Of a stretch of 64,000 nucleotides of DNA, positions 25,578-37,330 are shown piece by piece; the first letter of the stretch is position 1; every line of letters starts with the position of its first letter. The stretch is taken from the NCBI GenBank assembly GCA_051294375.1, contig CM119263.1:19470304-19534303 (forward strand), in the 5' to 3' direction. The notes under the pieces were generated by a model, which saw only the letters and a program-made list of their open reading frames with translations, did no database searches and was not told the DNA's origin. The DNA is from Paraspadella gotoi. Its lineage: Eukaryota; Chaetognatha. The position numbers were made by a program, and so were the translations under genes.

Positions 25578-27586
25578 TTAGTTCTTTAAATCGTTTACTG
25601 GATCTAACCTCCGCCACGAACAAATAAACAAAATAAATGTAACAAAATGTAAAAACAATTCTATGCTAAACATCGCGTCGGTACTTTTCCACACCATAGA
25701 ACCCGTCCATAGATGTCCGAGGATGTTAGCCATAGATGTCATACTGAGTTGTGCTCCTTGGCCGATCCCTTGCTTTTCTTGCTTAAACATCTTTGAAAGA
25801 AGAGAGGTCGCAATGACTCTGATAAGAAAAAATTACATTAAATTATTTGGTCAAAAAAAACTGATGCGCAAAGAAAGAAATAAAGCAATGAAGAAATAAA
25901 TAGAGCAATGCATAAAGTAATTATTGAAGAGACAGTAATAATTGTTATATGTTAGTGACAGAATCGTTCAATATAAGCAGTCCCTGAGCTTCGGATCAGG
26001 TTGTAACACCGTGTTACAGGCGGGTTAAGCGCCCCGTCCCTCTTAACTGCAAGTCGACAGTCGGGCTAGAACCGCGGACCTTTGGGTTGGGAGGCGAATG
26101 ACTTGCTCCGGCACCAATGGCCGCTGATGAACGGTTGGTCGATTTTAGTCCACTATATTATGAAAGAAAGAAAGAAAGAAAGAAAGAAAGAATGAAAGTA
26201 AGAAAGAATGAAAGAAAGAAAGAAAGAAAGAAAGAATGAAAGAAAGAATGAATGAATGAATGAATGAAATCCTGAAGAACCGGCAAGTTTAAGGCTTCTT
26301 TCACTTCCTTTTTTATTTCATTTATTTATTTAATTTTATTTATTGTATGTAAATCCTACAATTCATAAAAAACTTTGACGGTGATGAAGTCTCAAATTGT
26401 GAGCCGAAACATGTTCGTCTATAATAAAAAATTGTTGTTGTCAATAAACTATTCGTCTCTTTATTTTATTTATTTAAATTAAGGTGTTTCGCCTCAGTGA
26501 CTTTCTAGGAAGGACGCATTTCCGGATGATCACATGACTACACAGCATAAGTACGAAGCATATGCGTTACAAGCATCTTTTGGTATATCAATTCTCCATT
26601 TATTTTATATTTATATTTATTTATATTTATATTTATTTATATTTTTGACAATATTTTTTGGCAAAAAATATTGTCAAAAATAATTAAGTTTCGAACGAAA
26701 TAAGCTGCATTTACTTTAGGATCACGAGACCGCATTTATACTTGGTCAATGGTCATGTGACGACAAAAGGATGAAGCGTGTGCTCAACATTCGTTTAATC
26801 ATATCTCACATTCCAAAGTTCCAGCGCGATACGAATTTTCAGGTCTTGTGCCAGTATTTTCGCGTGATCACGTGACTGCACAAGTATGAAACATATGCAC
26901 ATTTAAAAAATCATGGTGTATCACCTTCCTACCAATTATTAACTAAATTTCGAACGAACGAACAGTGCTAGCAGTTCAACTCAAAATTAAAGAAAGAAAA
27001 GTAAAAAGAAGAATAATATAAATAGGAAATATAAGGAAATTAACACAGAGGAATGAAACCGGGAAAGAGATAAGAGTACATAAACTCACCCAGTAGTTGG
27101 AATAGAAACGCAAAAGAATGCATAACCGAGAATGATGCTGGATCGCCATAAAGTTTTTTCTCGTTCTGTGGCTTTGTAAATGATGTAATGAGAGTGCCTC
27201 ATGGCCTGTCCGTTGATCATCATCAAATAAAATATCGACAAAAATCCAAATATCTAAATAATTCATAATACGAAATATTTAAAAAAAATCTTAAAAGCAT
27301 AAAGATCGAGCCGCTTTCGATAGTAACCAAATATTGATGCGATGATAACCAAATATTGATGCGATGATAACCAAATATTGACGCGATGATAACCAATAAT
27401 TGATGCGATGATAACAAAATGACTGATGTGATGATAATCAAATGATTGATGCGATGATAGTCATTCATTGATATGATGATAATCATTCATTGATACGATG
27501 ATAGTCATTCATTGATGCGATGATAGTGATTCATTGACGCGCTGAATCATTCATCGTAAATAAAACAAACAAATGCGTGTATGAGT

Positions 27587-27662
<76 letters not shown>

Positions 27663-27834
27663 AGAGGCTGGACAGTTTTCCCGCCAACGAAACGCATTAT
27701 GGTCTCTCTCGTTTATATAAAGAATAATCAGAATTTTTAGAAAAAAAATCCACGAAAATCTCGGATGTAAATTTGTGATTTTGTATTGAGAAAAAAGCGC
27801 GGAATAAATGGCGATAATAAAAGTTTTTAGAAGG

Positions 27835-27915
<81 letters not shown>

Positions 27916-28266
27916 CGGAGGAGAGGTGAGAAAGAGAGAGAGAGAGAGAGTTTTTCCCACCAACGAGACGCATTATTAGGTCACTCTCGTTTATATCCGT
28001 TATCCGTTGCCTCGCAACGGCGTCGTGAAATTGGGTCTATGTTGATTTTTTTTTATACACGTAACGCGTTATTAGGTCATGTTCCTCGACATTGTTTACT
28101 TGTTGCTCCGCAACGACCACGAAATCTAGGTTAAGTAAGTTATTGTATTTTGGGATTTTGTATTGAGATAAAATAATAAATGGCATAATAAAAGTTTTTA
28201 GAAGGAAAAAATCCACGAAAATCTCGGAATAAATGGCGATAATAAAAGTTTTTAGAAGGAAAAAAA

Positions 28267-28308
<42 letters not shown>

Positions 28309-28740
28309 AGATAGAGAGAAAAAGATTGTTCTTTTTTTAGGAAGAAACAGACCGAGGTCAAATTTAATATTTGCATATTTAATTAATTTATAAATAGTTA
28401 TCACAACTCAAATAATTATTATTTAAAAAAAAGTTAAAAATGATTAAATATATACACTAAAAATATTTATAAATTTAATAATAGTACAAATTATCAGAAT
28501 AACAAAAAAAGTAATGTTAATTTGACTATATCTCTCTTTCAACTCCTATTTTAGATATAATTTGCAATAGTGGGCCAACCGGTCCAAAGTTGCAATAATA
28601 AATAAAAACAAAATTTTTTTTTTATAATGTGATGCAATCAATTATATTATTCGGCGAAAGTGCTGCATATATAATATAATATAATATAATATGTGATAAT
28701 GCATATCATTATAAGTTATTCTTCATTTTTTTTAAAAAAT

Positions 28741-28783
<43 letters not shown>

Positions 28784-31700
28784 AAAAGAAAAACCGAATT
28801 TCTTTCCAATATATCTCAGATATAAATTTGGGATTTTGTATTGAAAAAAAAAGCGCGGAATAAATGGCGATAATAAAAGTTTTGAGAAGGAAAAAAATAA
28901 TCAGAATTTTTCAAAAAACGAACGATCGTACAGAGTGAGAGAGACAGAAAGACAGAAAGAGAGAGAAAGAGAGACAGAAAGAGAAAAAGAGAGACAAAAG
29001 ACAGAAAGAAAGAGAAAGCTGGAACCAGCTGAACAGTCACTGCAGAACCTGAACTCGTTTTTTAAGGGTTCAGAAAAAGCAGCAACTGACAAATATAGGA
29101 AAGAAAATCTATATATAATTTAAAGAAATAAAAGAAAGTCAAAAATATGTTACAATTGTTTACAATTGGAAATTTTTCCAATTTTTTCCAATCGCAGCTT
29201 GTAAAAGATTTAATTTATATTTGTATTAAAATTAAGATATAGCTTCTCATTAAAAAAATCCTTTGAGTTCCCATTTTTATTAAAAATTTAAAACAAATTT
29301 TTTGAATTTCATCTTCAATATTATATACTGCAATATGTAAATTAGATTAAAGCATTTCTATATACTAATTTGTATATTATAAGGAGTACTTTAATCTCAT
29401 TTGCATATTGCAGTAAATCATAATGAAGTGGAAATTCAAACAAAAAATACTTAAATCCAAATGTAATATGAAAATATCACAGCTATTTCAAATGAAAAGC
29501 CATATCCAAATTTTTAACTTACTATGATCGCACACTTTTGTAAAACTTTATCATAATTCATAATAATTTTTTATTAAAAAAAAAACGGTAAGTCACAGCC
29601 AAACCTATAAAAGCGTAGTAGTTTTTATATATGAAAACAGCGTGACGGACGACGACGACGACGACGTCACAAAGAAGCAACCCTAAAACATTATAGAGCT
29701 GACCCGGCTTCGCCGGTCAAGGCTCGATAATAAGGCTACAAGAATCAGATACTCGGAAAATGACTCTTGCAAAAAAACACAGAATAATTAAGCTTGCTAC
29801 GTAACTGTTAACATATTTTCTCTTTCACCTGAGACACCAACAAAATGCTCCGGTCGCTTATCCTTTTGCTAACAAAGTGGAGAGCGAAGAGAGTGCTGAT
29901 GATAAGGACGCAGGCAACCGAGGAGAAAAAGGAATTAAGAACGACGTCCCATTCAAATAAGAAATCCATAAGTGGAAAAGAAACTGTTTCGAGCGTCGCA
30001 ATGCCAAAGTTGGCGATGAAGACGAGGCAAAGGGATACGATGATTTGATGCTGGATGTAGGCCAAGAAGGATAAAGAAAAAAGATTGTTAAAAATACTTT
30101 CCGACGATCCATTGTTTTTCTCTGCATCAAGCTTTTCATGGTGGCTTCTCTCTACATCCTCTGAATTGTCGTTCAAATTTGTTGATTTGCCTGAGCATAT
30201 GTCATATGATTCCATCTCCAAAGCACGTATTTCCTGCAAAAAAATATTTCATTTCTGAAACATAATTATTTGATATTCATATTCATTGAGTATCTCCTGC
30301 AATTTATGTATGTATTAAATCCTCTGATTAAAAATCCACAGAAAAAAAAATGTGCTAGATGGCGCCCTAAATTATGCTAAAAAATCTTAAAAGCATAAGG
30401 ATCGTCGCAATCGCATAAGAAAAATCTGGATTGACAACACATTTTGATACTAAAAAAATTAAAATTTGAAAAAAAAAATTAATTTATAAACAGAAAAAAA
30501 AAGTATATTTTGCGATTGTCAATTAAAAAAAAATAATAAAGTCACAATCGCTTAGCAAATAAGCAAATAACATGTTTAAGACTGATTTTTATTGCCTTAG
30601 GACGTGTTTTTCGTACTTTTTCTAATGCTCTAGAATGGAATACCCTAATTTTTTTTTCAAATTCTGAATATGAAAATATTATGCCAGATTGTATGCCAGT
30701 CTCTTTGGAGGCATGGGTTCGAATCTCACCGCTGCCACCACATTTAAGGAAAAACTCATGGATTTCTAGGTTAAAATCAACACGATTTTATTCTGAAGAA
30801 ATAAAGGTGACGGTGAGACGAGCGCAGGAGTCTTTATCAATGCTACTGAAATTAGAACAAGCTAAGTCTATTTCTAACTAAGGAAGAGGATCGGCGACGT
30901 GGGTAAAATTTACAGTTCCAATGATTCTGCAAGCTGATTGGTCGATTCCGGTTCCATGCTTGACCAATCAGGATTCGGCGATTCCATTTCCGCGGAGATC
31001 GCCCGAGTCTCCGATCCGATTTGCTTTTGGTGGCTTGATACTCCTGCGATGATGGCTAAGCTGTCTGAAATTATGCCAGATCTAGCACACAGTATGCCAA
31101 GTTTTAATCAGAGATTAAATCCCAAGCATGCGTTAAATATATTTGGATAAATTGAAATTTCTATCTTATGATAAATATAAATAAATAACCTGCAAGTTGA
31201 AGTAGAAAAAGAATCCCAACGTCAGTTCAAAAAGAAACATTACGCAGGAGACGAACCCACAGGCAGTGTATCTGTCAATATGAATTCGGTCAAATATCCA
31301 AAAGTCAAATTTCACCAAAACGACGTTTATTGCAGGGCCCAAAAAGTGTCTGATAGTTCAAAAAAGTTCATTTTGATAACAATTCACCCACCAATCATAG
31401 CAGATATATGTAATCATTTGAGATTCAGCGAGCTTTTTTCTTTCATTTCACCCGATTTCTGGAAACATCATGAGGATAGTAAGAATTCCGGTCCGCTCTT
31501 CCGGAGTGGTAGATCGCGTTATATCGGCGAGCAGAGCGGGACGGCATGCCCATCCTGCACCACAGAGTATGCGGCCAATTAACAGGAACCTGGGGAGGGC
31601 GAAATCTCTTGACTGGATTGATGTTTTAATTATTCTAGTTATCAGGTAATGCGAAAAGACGCCCGAACCATTTGTTTAAGGCGATAAAGTAAAGGGCGTT

Positions 31701-33785
31701 GCCGAAAGCGCTACAGGCACAACCGAGAATTAGGAAGATCCTCGCAGAGGGGAGGCTATCCACAATGGTGCCGATAAAAGGGGATGCAATAAAGGATGGC
31801 ACTGATAACGCAGAGAGTATCATGCCTAAAAGGGGCAATAAACGGGACAATACTAGTGCATATTTCACACATCGAGCAAAAGCAATACGTTTCCCATAGA
31901 GACTCAATTACCGAAAAATGCTCCGCTATTTTTAATATCAAATCTGTTCTGCAAAAAGGGCCAGAGAGACGGAAGAACGATGCCATATTCTACACCGCCA
32001 AGTAGATAAAATGCCGCAATCAGAGTATAGGTGATGTTTTTTTTAACTTTCGGGCTGAAAATTAAGCAGTTAATACAAATATACTTAGTCTGGAGGCCAG
32101 CAATTGGCGGTTACCAGTAATATTTCATATTCGACTCAATTTATACTTGAATTCATATTTGAAAAACAAATGAAATGGAACGCACGAAATTTCCCAATCC
32201 ACCCCCAAAAAATCCATAAACATTAATCAAGCTTGAGCAAACAATGCCGGATCTGCCCACTATCAAAAAAACAGAAAAATTCATATGCCTTCATTATAAT
32301 TTTTAACTCCAAAAACTGTTATTTTTTTAATCCTGTCTAAAATTTATAAAAAATATTTCAGAAAACTATCCCATAACTTAAATTAGAAACCACACCCACC
32401 TTCTTATATTTTTTTTTCAAAAGTTATGCAAAAAAATAATTGTTTTTTACCATCGGAGAACAAAGGATTTGAACTACGCAGTAGGGTGGAGTGATGAAAA
32501 GATTGAGTGAATTGGAACCATTATTTTTTTGCTGCCTATGGACATATAATTAATAAATTTTAAATCCTTTTAAAAAATTTTTTAGCATAACAGTATAGCA
32601 AATTCAATTATTTATGTAGTAATATCCTTAAAAAAATCGTTAAATTTTAAAATAATTTTTTTTATTTTTAAGAACTGATTTGGATTTGCTGTAAAAAACT
32701 AAGAAACTTTTATAAAATATGTTATATGATATTTTAATGTTTAGATCACAAAAAATGATTAAAACTTTTTAACATATATAAGTTTCTACTACAGAGAATA
32801 AAAAAGTTAGAAATTTCACCTTTTTTTATTTTAAACATTGAAGATGACAGAATTTTTGATAACATGTTTTTTATTTTTGATTCAACTTTTTATGAAGAAT
32901 CTGAATCTTTAATAAAAGTTTCATAAAAATTATTTTTAAAATTTACTATTTTATAAGGATATTACTACAAATATATTATATTTTACTATTCTGTCCCGAG
33001 ATAATATGAACAAAATATTTTTTGTACTAGTTAATCATACTATCTCACATCTAAATATCATTGTTCGATCATTCAAATAAATTTTTTGTTCTTGAGTGCT
33101 CCACTTCTAACTACGCAGTACAAATCTTTGTTAAATAAAAATTTCGGCGAAGCGGGTGTATCTCAATTTCTCCTATTGGTACAATACCTAAATTTCAAAA
33201 TAAAACCTAAAGAAAATTTTTTAATCATCTCGAGACATCACTTTCAGTTGTACCAATCGTCCTACTCATTTATAGCTTATGGTTTAAAAAATTAGAGAAA
33301 TGAGATATCTAGTCCAAATTTCGAATTTTACACTATTTTACTGTTTCATTGTAGCCGAATCATATTTTGCATGTATTTGTCCAGCATAACTGTCACGAAG
33401 GGATGGCTTGTTAGTACAAATGGTCAGACAAAGTAAATTCAATGACCGATAATTGTTTTTTCTCGGGCAAATGAATTTTATTATTTTTATTTGCGTCATA
33501 ACTTGCCAACAAAATTTTGGGGTGGGACCAGCGGACCGAAAAAGTGGATGAATGAGTCGGGATCTGCTGCAAACAGATCCGACTAAAAACCGAACGGTAC
33601 AACAATAACAACATACTCGGTACTCACCCAAGAGAAAACTTTCGAACGATGTTTAAATTTTTGCAAGGAGGTGTCGGCTGATCAGCGATACACCTGCGGT
33701 TACGCTCTTCGTTCGTCGACACAAACTTCCGCTCCTCAACGTACGAACCCAAGACAGGCAGAATCTCTTCATTAACTGTTGCCAT
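25578..33785 (-). CDS. MFSD8: MFS transporter, MFSD8/CLN7-like
   Basis: Twelve-TM major facilitator related to the lysosomal membrane protein MFSD8. Exons in order: 33785-33627, [possible missing small exon], 32054-31912, 31825-31661, 31605-31452, 31349-31190, 30233-29829, 27253-27090, 25818-25578, for about 530 aa, near the human length (518). Recognised segments: GIVLPSLWPFLQ (TM1), PSFIASPFIGTIVDSLPS (TM2 and the A-motif loop), GRILCGAGWACRPALLADIT, TPEERTGILTI, HFLGPAINVV, a Ser/Glu-rich middle loop, LETVSFPLMDFLF, SKRISDRSILL, and a last exon with KQGIGQGAQLSMTSMANILG. An N-terminal EEILPVL may be a dileucine-type lysosomal sorting signal. Exon 1 ends in phase 0 but the next exon needs two carried bases, so that join is unsolved. 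Exons 31661 and 31605 flank a 55-bp intron chosen for frame. The introns are stuffed with repeats. Confidence 0.75.
25926..26154 (-). mobile_element. tRNA-derived SINE-like element, copy 2
   Basis: Reverse-orientation copy of the 18437 element: CTGTCTCTTCA end at 25926, TTGTAACACCGTGTTACAGG, GCGCCCCGTCCCTCTTAAC, then the tRNA-like head with GGCTAGAACCGCGGACC and CGGCACCAATGG. A GAAA/GAAT microsatellite (26161-26268) again abuts the head. It lies in the last intron of the MFSD8-like gene. Confidence 0.7.
26360..26450 (+). mobile_element. degenerate hammerhead-motif element
   Basis: GTGATGA (26381-26387), a weak stem CTC/GAG, then CCGAAACATGTTCG, and downstream TTGTTGTTGTCAATAAA as in the 17555 element. 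The C-to-G change in the core and the shortened stem suggest it is dead. The flanks are AT-rich (TTTATTTATTT), so a target-site duplication cannot be judged. Confidence 0.5.
27330..27550. repeat. 22-bp minisatellite, about ten units
   Basis: Units of ACCAAATATTGATGCGATGATA and variants (TCATTCATTGATGCGATGATAG) are repeated head to tail in an intron of the MFSD8-like gene. A reverse-complement counterpart with more divergence lies at about 36890-37100, next to the same flanking sequence (AAACAAATGCGTGTATGAGT). Confidence 0.85.
27589..29020. repeat. composite (GA)n-rich repeat block
   Basis: (GA)n tracts at about 27589-27665, 27841-27955, 28266-28325 and 28745-28785 alternate with a shared spacer (GCGGAATAAATGGCGATAAT then AAAAGTTTTTAGAAGGAAAA) that occurs at about 27799, 28220 and 28857 and in reverse near 36700-36745. 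The spacing looks like a tandemly amplified or nested dispersed element. It fills the 2.6-kb intron between exons 27253 and 29829 of the MFSD8-like gene. 29695-29725 carries a strong hairpin, GACCCGGC/GCCGGTC, followed by GGCTCGATAATA. Confidence 0.7.
30698..30740 (+). pseudogene. tRNA-Leu 3' fragment including CCA
   Basis: GGAGGCATGGGTTCGAATCT and CACCGCTGCCA match the T arm and acceptor 3' strand typical of eukaryotic tRNA-Leu, followed at once by CCA (30738-30740). Eukaryotic tRNA genes do not encode CCA, so this is best read as reverse-transcribed tRNA sequence. No 5' half or anticodon arm could be recognised. It lies in the 0.96-kb intron of the MFSD8-like gene between 31190 and 30233. 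Confidence 0.65.
32482..33110 (+). mobile_element. hAT-type MITE, copy 1 (629 bp, 8-bp TSD)
   Basis: Terminal repeats TAGGGTGGAG... and ...GTGCTCCACTTCTAA, flanked on both sides by CTACGCAG (32474-32481 and 33111-33118). An 8-bp duplication and a TAGNG-type terminus are hAT features. No transposase frame, AT-rich interior. It is clearly the same element as 61066-61668. It inserted in intron 1 of the MFSD8-like gene. Confidence 0.85.
33495..33586 (+). mobile_element. Helentron/DINE-like element, 3' fragment
   Basis: Only the end of the element: GGGTGGGACCAGCGGACCGA, a GATCTGCTGCAAACAGATC hairpin, and GACTAA. A matching 5' fragment (AAGCTTGAGCAAACAATGCC) is at 32227-32262, on the other side of the hAT MITE, so one older copy may have been broken up. 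Confidence 0.6.
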
Positions 33786-34048
33786 ACTTTTGTACCCCGT
33801 TAGCGCAAATATTTAGGTCGGAATCAAACTTTTTATTTTTGCAAGTTTCATTCTTGAAAAAAAAAAAACACTGCTCTCAGCCCAAAGGATACGGTTTCGC
33901 GCCCTGCTAATTCACACAAGAAAGCGGGAAGGAGAGTCCTTCACATGTGATCACAGTCTGATTCGAATCCGGAACCTTATGAGCAACGGATGATGAACCG
34001 CTCGCGGCATCGTCTTCCACACTCAAAATAAAAATAAAATAGTTATAA

Positions 34049-34808
34049 AACAAGTTTGAGCAAACAATGCCGGATCTGCCCAGGATCATTAGCGGTAAGC
34101 AATTAATCAGATAATTAATTAATTAATTAATTATTATATATTAATTTTGACACGAATTAAAAAAAATTAATATTAATTCATTTATTCGTGTCAAAATCTT
34201 TTTCCACTTTGTCTCGCTCTCAATCACAAAACAATCTCGTTCACAAAATTAATTAATTACAAATAATTATTTATTTATTTATTAATAATTAATTTCTGTA
34301 GCTTGAATTTATATTTAATATAAAAATAAAAAACATAATAAAATAGTGAAATAGATTGTTTATTTTTTCTATTTTAACTCATTTCCACTTGGAAGATTCC
34401 ATCGAAACTTTATTTCCTGCTCAATCATACATTTTCCCACCCACATACAAAATTTGAAGTCAATCGCCCCATTCACTCAAGCGTAATTGGCGTTCAAATA
34501 GTGAAATATTTTTTTTTGATTTTTCAATTTTAATTCATTTTCACTCAGACGATTCAATCGAAACTTTATTTCCAGCTCAATCACACACTTTCCTACCCAC
34601 ACCCAAAATTTATTCCAATCCATCCATCAAATCACGAGTAATTGGTGTTTTTTGCTAAGGTGGGATGGACGGACAGACAGACAGACAGACAGACGGACAT
34701 TTTTTTTGCATAATTTATCATAATTCGATGTTCTGACATGATATTAATGAATGCCCGAGAAGATTGGGAATTATTGAGTGGGAATCGGCTGTAGGCAGAT
34801 ACGGCTAA
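34049..34808 (+). mobile_element. Helentron/DINE-like element, copy D
   Basis: Full-length copy from AACAAGTTTGAGCAAACAAT to GCAGATACGGCTAA. It contains two tandem ~140-bp internal units (ATTCANTCGAAACTTTATTTCC...CACACAAAAT...) and a (GACA)n tract at 34676-34694. The 0.26 kb between this element and the MFSD8-like start codon holds the presumed promoter of that gene. Confidence 0.65.
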
Positions 34809-36229
34809 AAAGTAGACCGAGATTGATATCTTTAAACCAATCACAATTCAATAAAGAATAGCATTGTCAAGGCGGAGCACAACTAAAGCGTGTATAAAAA
34901 TAAATTCGCTGAAAATGACATTATGATTAGCGTATAAACTATATACTCTACTCTCTATAGTGTACTCTGTACAGTGTACTGTGTACACTGTACAGTCCCC
35001 AAAGAAAAAAAATAATAAAGCCTTATTCTATAACAGTAAAGAAACAAACAATGTAAATCCCTACAAATTATCCCCCCACCCATTTCTTTCGAGTTAGATA
35101 GTTTTATTTTTCAATAAATAACATATGGTAGAAAATAATTTATTCCTCTTAATCTTGGAGACAAACCAACTCCCCTCTCCCTATTATATTAATAAACAAA
35201 ATTTAACTAATAACAAAATTTAATATTTATGTAAAATGTTAAAATATTTTGAAACATCTGTACAAATTGAATTCGTAGAATCATAAATAAAAAAAACGAT
35301 CCGGGAGCTTGAACTTTATTTTTTAAGGTGGTTTTGATTAGAATAATTTTTTTTATAAATGATATTTAAACACACTCATTTCACGTTTAAGTCGAATCGA
35401 ATCGGATAGGAGAAACGGGTTCTTGTTTAGCCAACCGGTTTTTTAAAATTTTCTACCAAAAACGAGATCCATCTTTAACCTCGAGAAAAGTAAAAGTAAT
35501 TTAATTTAATTAATTAATTTAATTTAATTTTAATTAGTCTTAAGGCATAACAATACCTCATCGTCTGCTTCAATATAGGGAGGTCCAGCTCTTTTCGGAA
35601 AAAGTTTAAGTATTCACAGCTCGAGAGCAGGTTGAGATAACAAAAAAAATAAAACTATATCCAGAAAGTGTACGCTTTTATCTTTCGATCGATACCCAAT
35701 ATGACCAGAAAATCGTCCCGTAACTGTCTTTTTTTTTTACTATTTTTTCATCACATGTCTAATTTATTCGCGCCTTTCCTTAACAAGTTTGAGCAAACAA
35801 TGTCGGATCTCCTAACGATAATTAATTAATTAATTGATTAATTAATTAATTAATAGATTAATTATTAATTAATAGATTAATTAATTAAGTAATTAATTAA
35901 TAGATTAATTATAATTTATATTCAGCTTGTCATCATCGATGTCCTAAAATTGAGTCAGGACAGTTATTAAATGTTTGTTTTACATTTATCAAAACAAACA
36001 AATATCCTCTATTATCGAGCCAGGCGGGCAAAGCCCGTCCTGTCTAGATTTTTTTTCGGTTTAGCTTTCGGTCTCGCTTTTTTGCAATCATGGCTTCTGA
36101 AAGTGTGATATCATAGGGAGTTGAATTTTCATATATGGCTTCTAATCATCAAGATCTTTAAAATTCTCATGTTTCATATCAATATTGGTATTTGTTTATG
36201 TTTTATTTACAAAACAAAAACGTTTTAAT
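34809..36229. other. intergenic repeats, no gene
   Basis: 34935-34998 is a string of GTACA/TGTAC palindromes. 35782-35925 is a 5' fragment of the Helentron-like family (AACAAGTTTGAGCAAACAAT) with a long TTAATTAA array. 36010-36050 has a strong hairpin AGGCGGGC/GCCCGTCCT next to TATTATCGAGCC, the reverse complement of the end sequence seen at 29715. Confidence 0.5.
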
Positions 36230-36312
36230 TATATGTCGCTCTCTCTCTCTCTCTTTTTCTCCGTCACTGCTTCTTCTAAAAACGAGTTCCGGCTCTGCAG
36301 GTCTGTCCAGCT

Positions 36313-36354
<42 letters not shown>

Positions 36355-37260
36355 CAAAAATTTTTTAGATATAATGTGGGTTCACTAATGTAAAAAACGA
36401 TGCCGCGAAACAGGGCGCGAACCTGGGTCCTTTGGGTAGAGAATAGCTCACGCTACGTGCGGCGCCTTAAGTACTGCTGTTCTTTAACGAGTAAAGGGGC
36501 TGTAGAGCTTTCTCTCTCTCTCTCTTCTTTTATTATTATATATCGCTCTTTCTCTTTCTCTTTTTCCTGCAGCGGCTGTCTCTCTCTTTCTCTCTTTTTC
36601 TCTCTCTCTCTCTGTCTCTCTGTCTCTCTGTGTGTGTCTGTCCCTATCTGTCCGATCTTTTGCGTGATCGTTTGTTTTTGGAAAAATTCTGATTATTTTT
36701 TTCCTTCTAAAACTTTTTAATATTGCCATTTATTCCGCGCTTTTTTCATACAAAATCCCATATTTTCATCCGAGATTTTCGTGGATTTATTCTCTTTCTT
36801 TCTCTCTCTTTCTCTCTCTCTCTCTTTCTTTCTCTTTCTCTCTCTCTCTCTTCTTCTTTCACTCATACACGCATTTGTTTGTTTTATTGACTATCATCGC
36901 ATCAATGAATGACAATCATCGCATCACTGAATGACTATCATCACAGCAGTGAATGACTATCATCGCATCAATAATTGATTATCTCGAATCAATAATCAAT
37001 TCCTATTACATCAATAAATTACTATTACATCAATAAATACTATTACATCAATCAATTAGTATTACCTCAATCAATTACTAGTACATCAACAATTCGTTAT
37101 CGCATGATTCATTCGTTTTTTTCCCGGTTTTTTTCATTAATTTTCTATGATAGTGGGCTCTGGCTCGATCTTGAGTCTTTTAAGATTTTTTTATTTATGT
37201 CTCCTCTCTCTCTCTCTCTCCTCTCTCTCTTTCTCTCTCACTCTCTCTCTCTCCTCTCTC

Positions 37261-37291
<31 letters not shown>

Positions 37292-37330
37292 TTTTATGCA
37301 ATAGCGACGATCCTTATGCTTTTCAGATTT
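36230..37330 (-). repeat. reverse copy of the (GA)n / 22-bp minisatellite repeat
   Basis: (TC)n tracts (36238-36255, 36316-36348, 36511-36620, 36790-36852, 37203-37292) are interleaved with the reverse complement of the 27.6-29 kb spacers, and 36890-37100 carries the diverged 22-bp minisatellite. The junction GACGATCCTTATGCTTTT at about 37310 also appears, reversed, at 30400 and 46495, tying these blocks and the polypurine array at 46 kb into one family. A tRNA-like SINE head lies at 36399-36466. Confidence 0.65.

Noticed and set aside
27330-27550. CRISPR-like array
   Set aside because: The 22-bp units are contiguous without unique spacers and the genome is eukaryotic, so it is a minisatellite.
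30681-31582. Plus-strand frames with plausible-looking peptides
   Set aside because: They overlap the tRNA fragment and antisense of MFSD8-like exons; no domain and no splice support.
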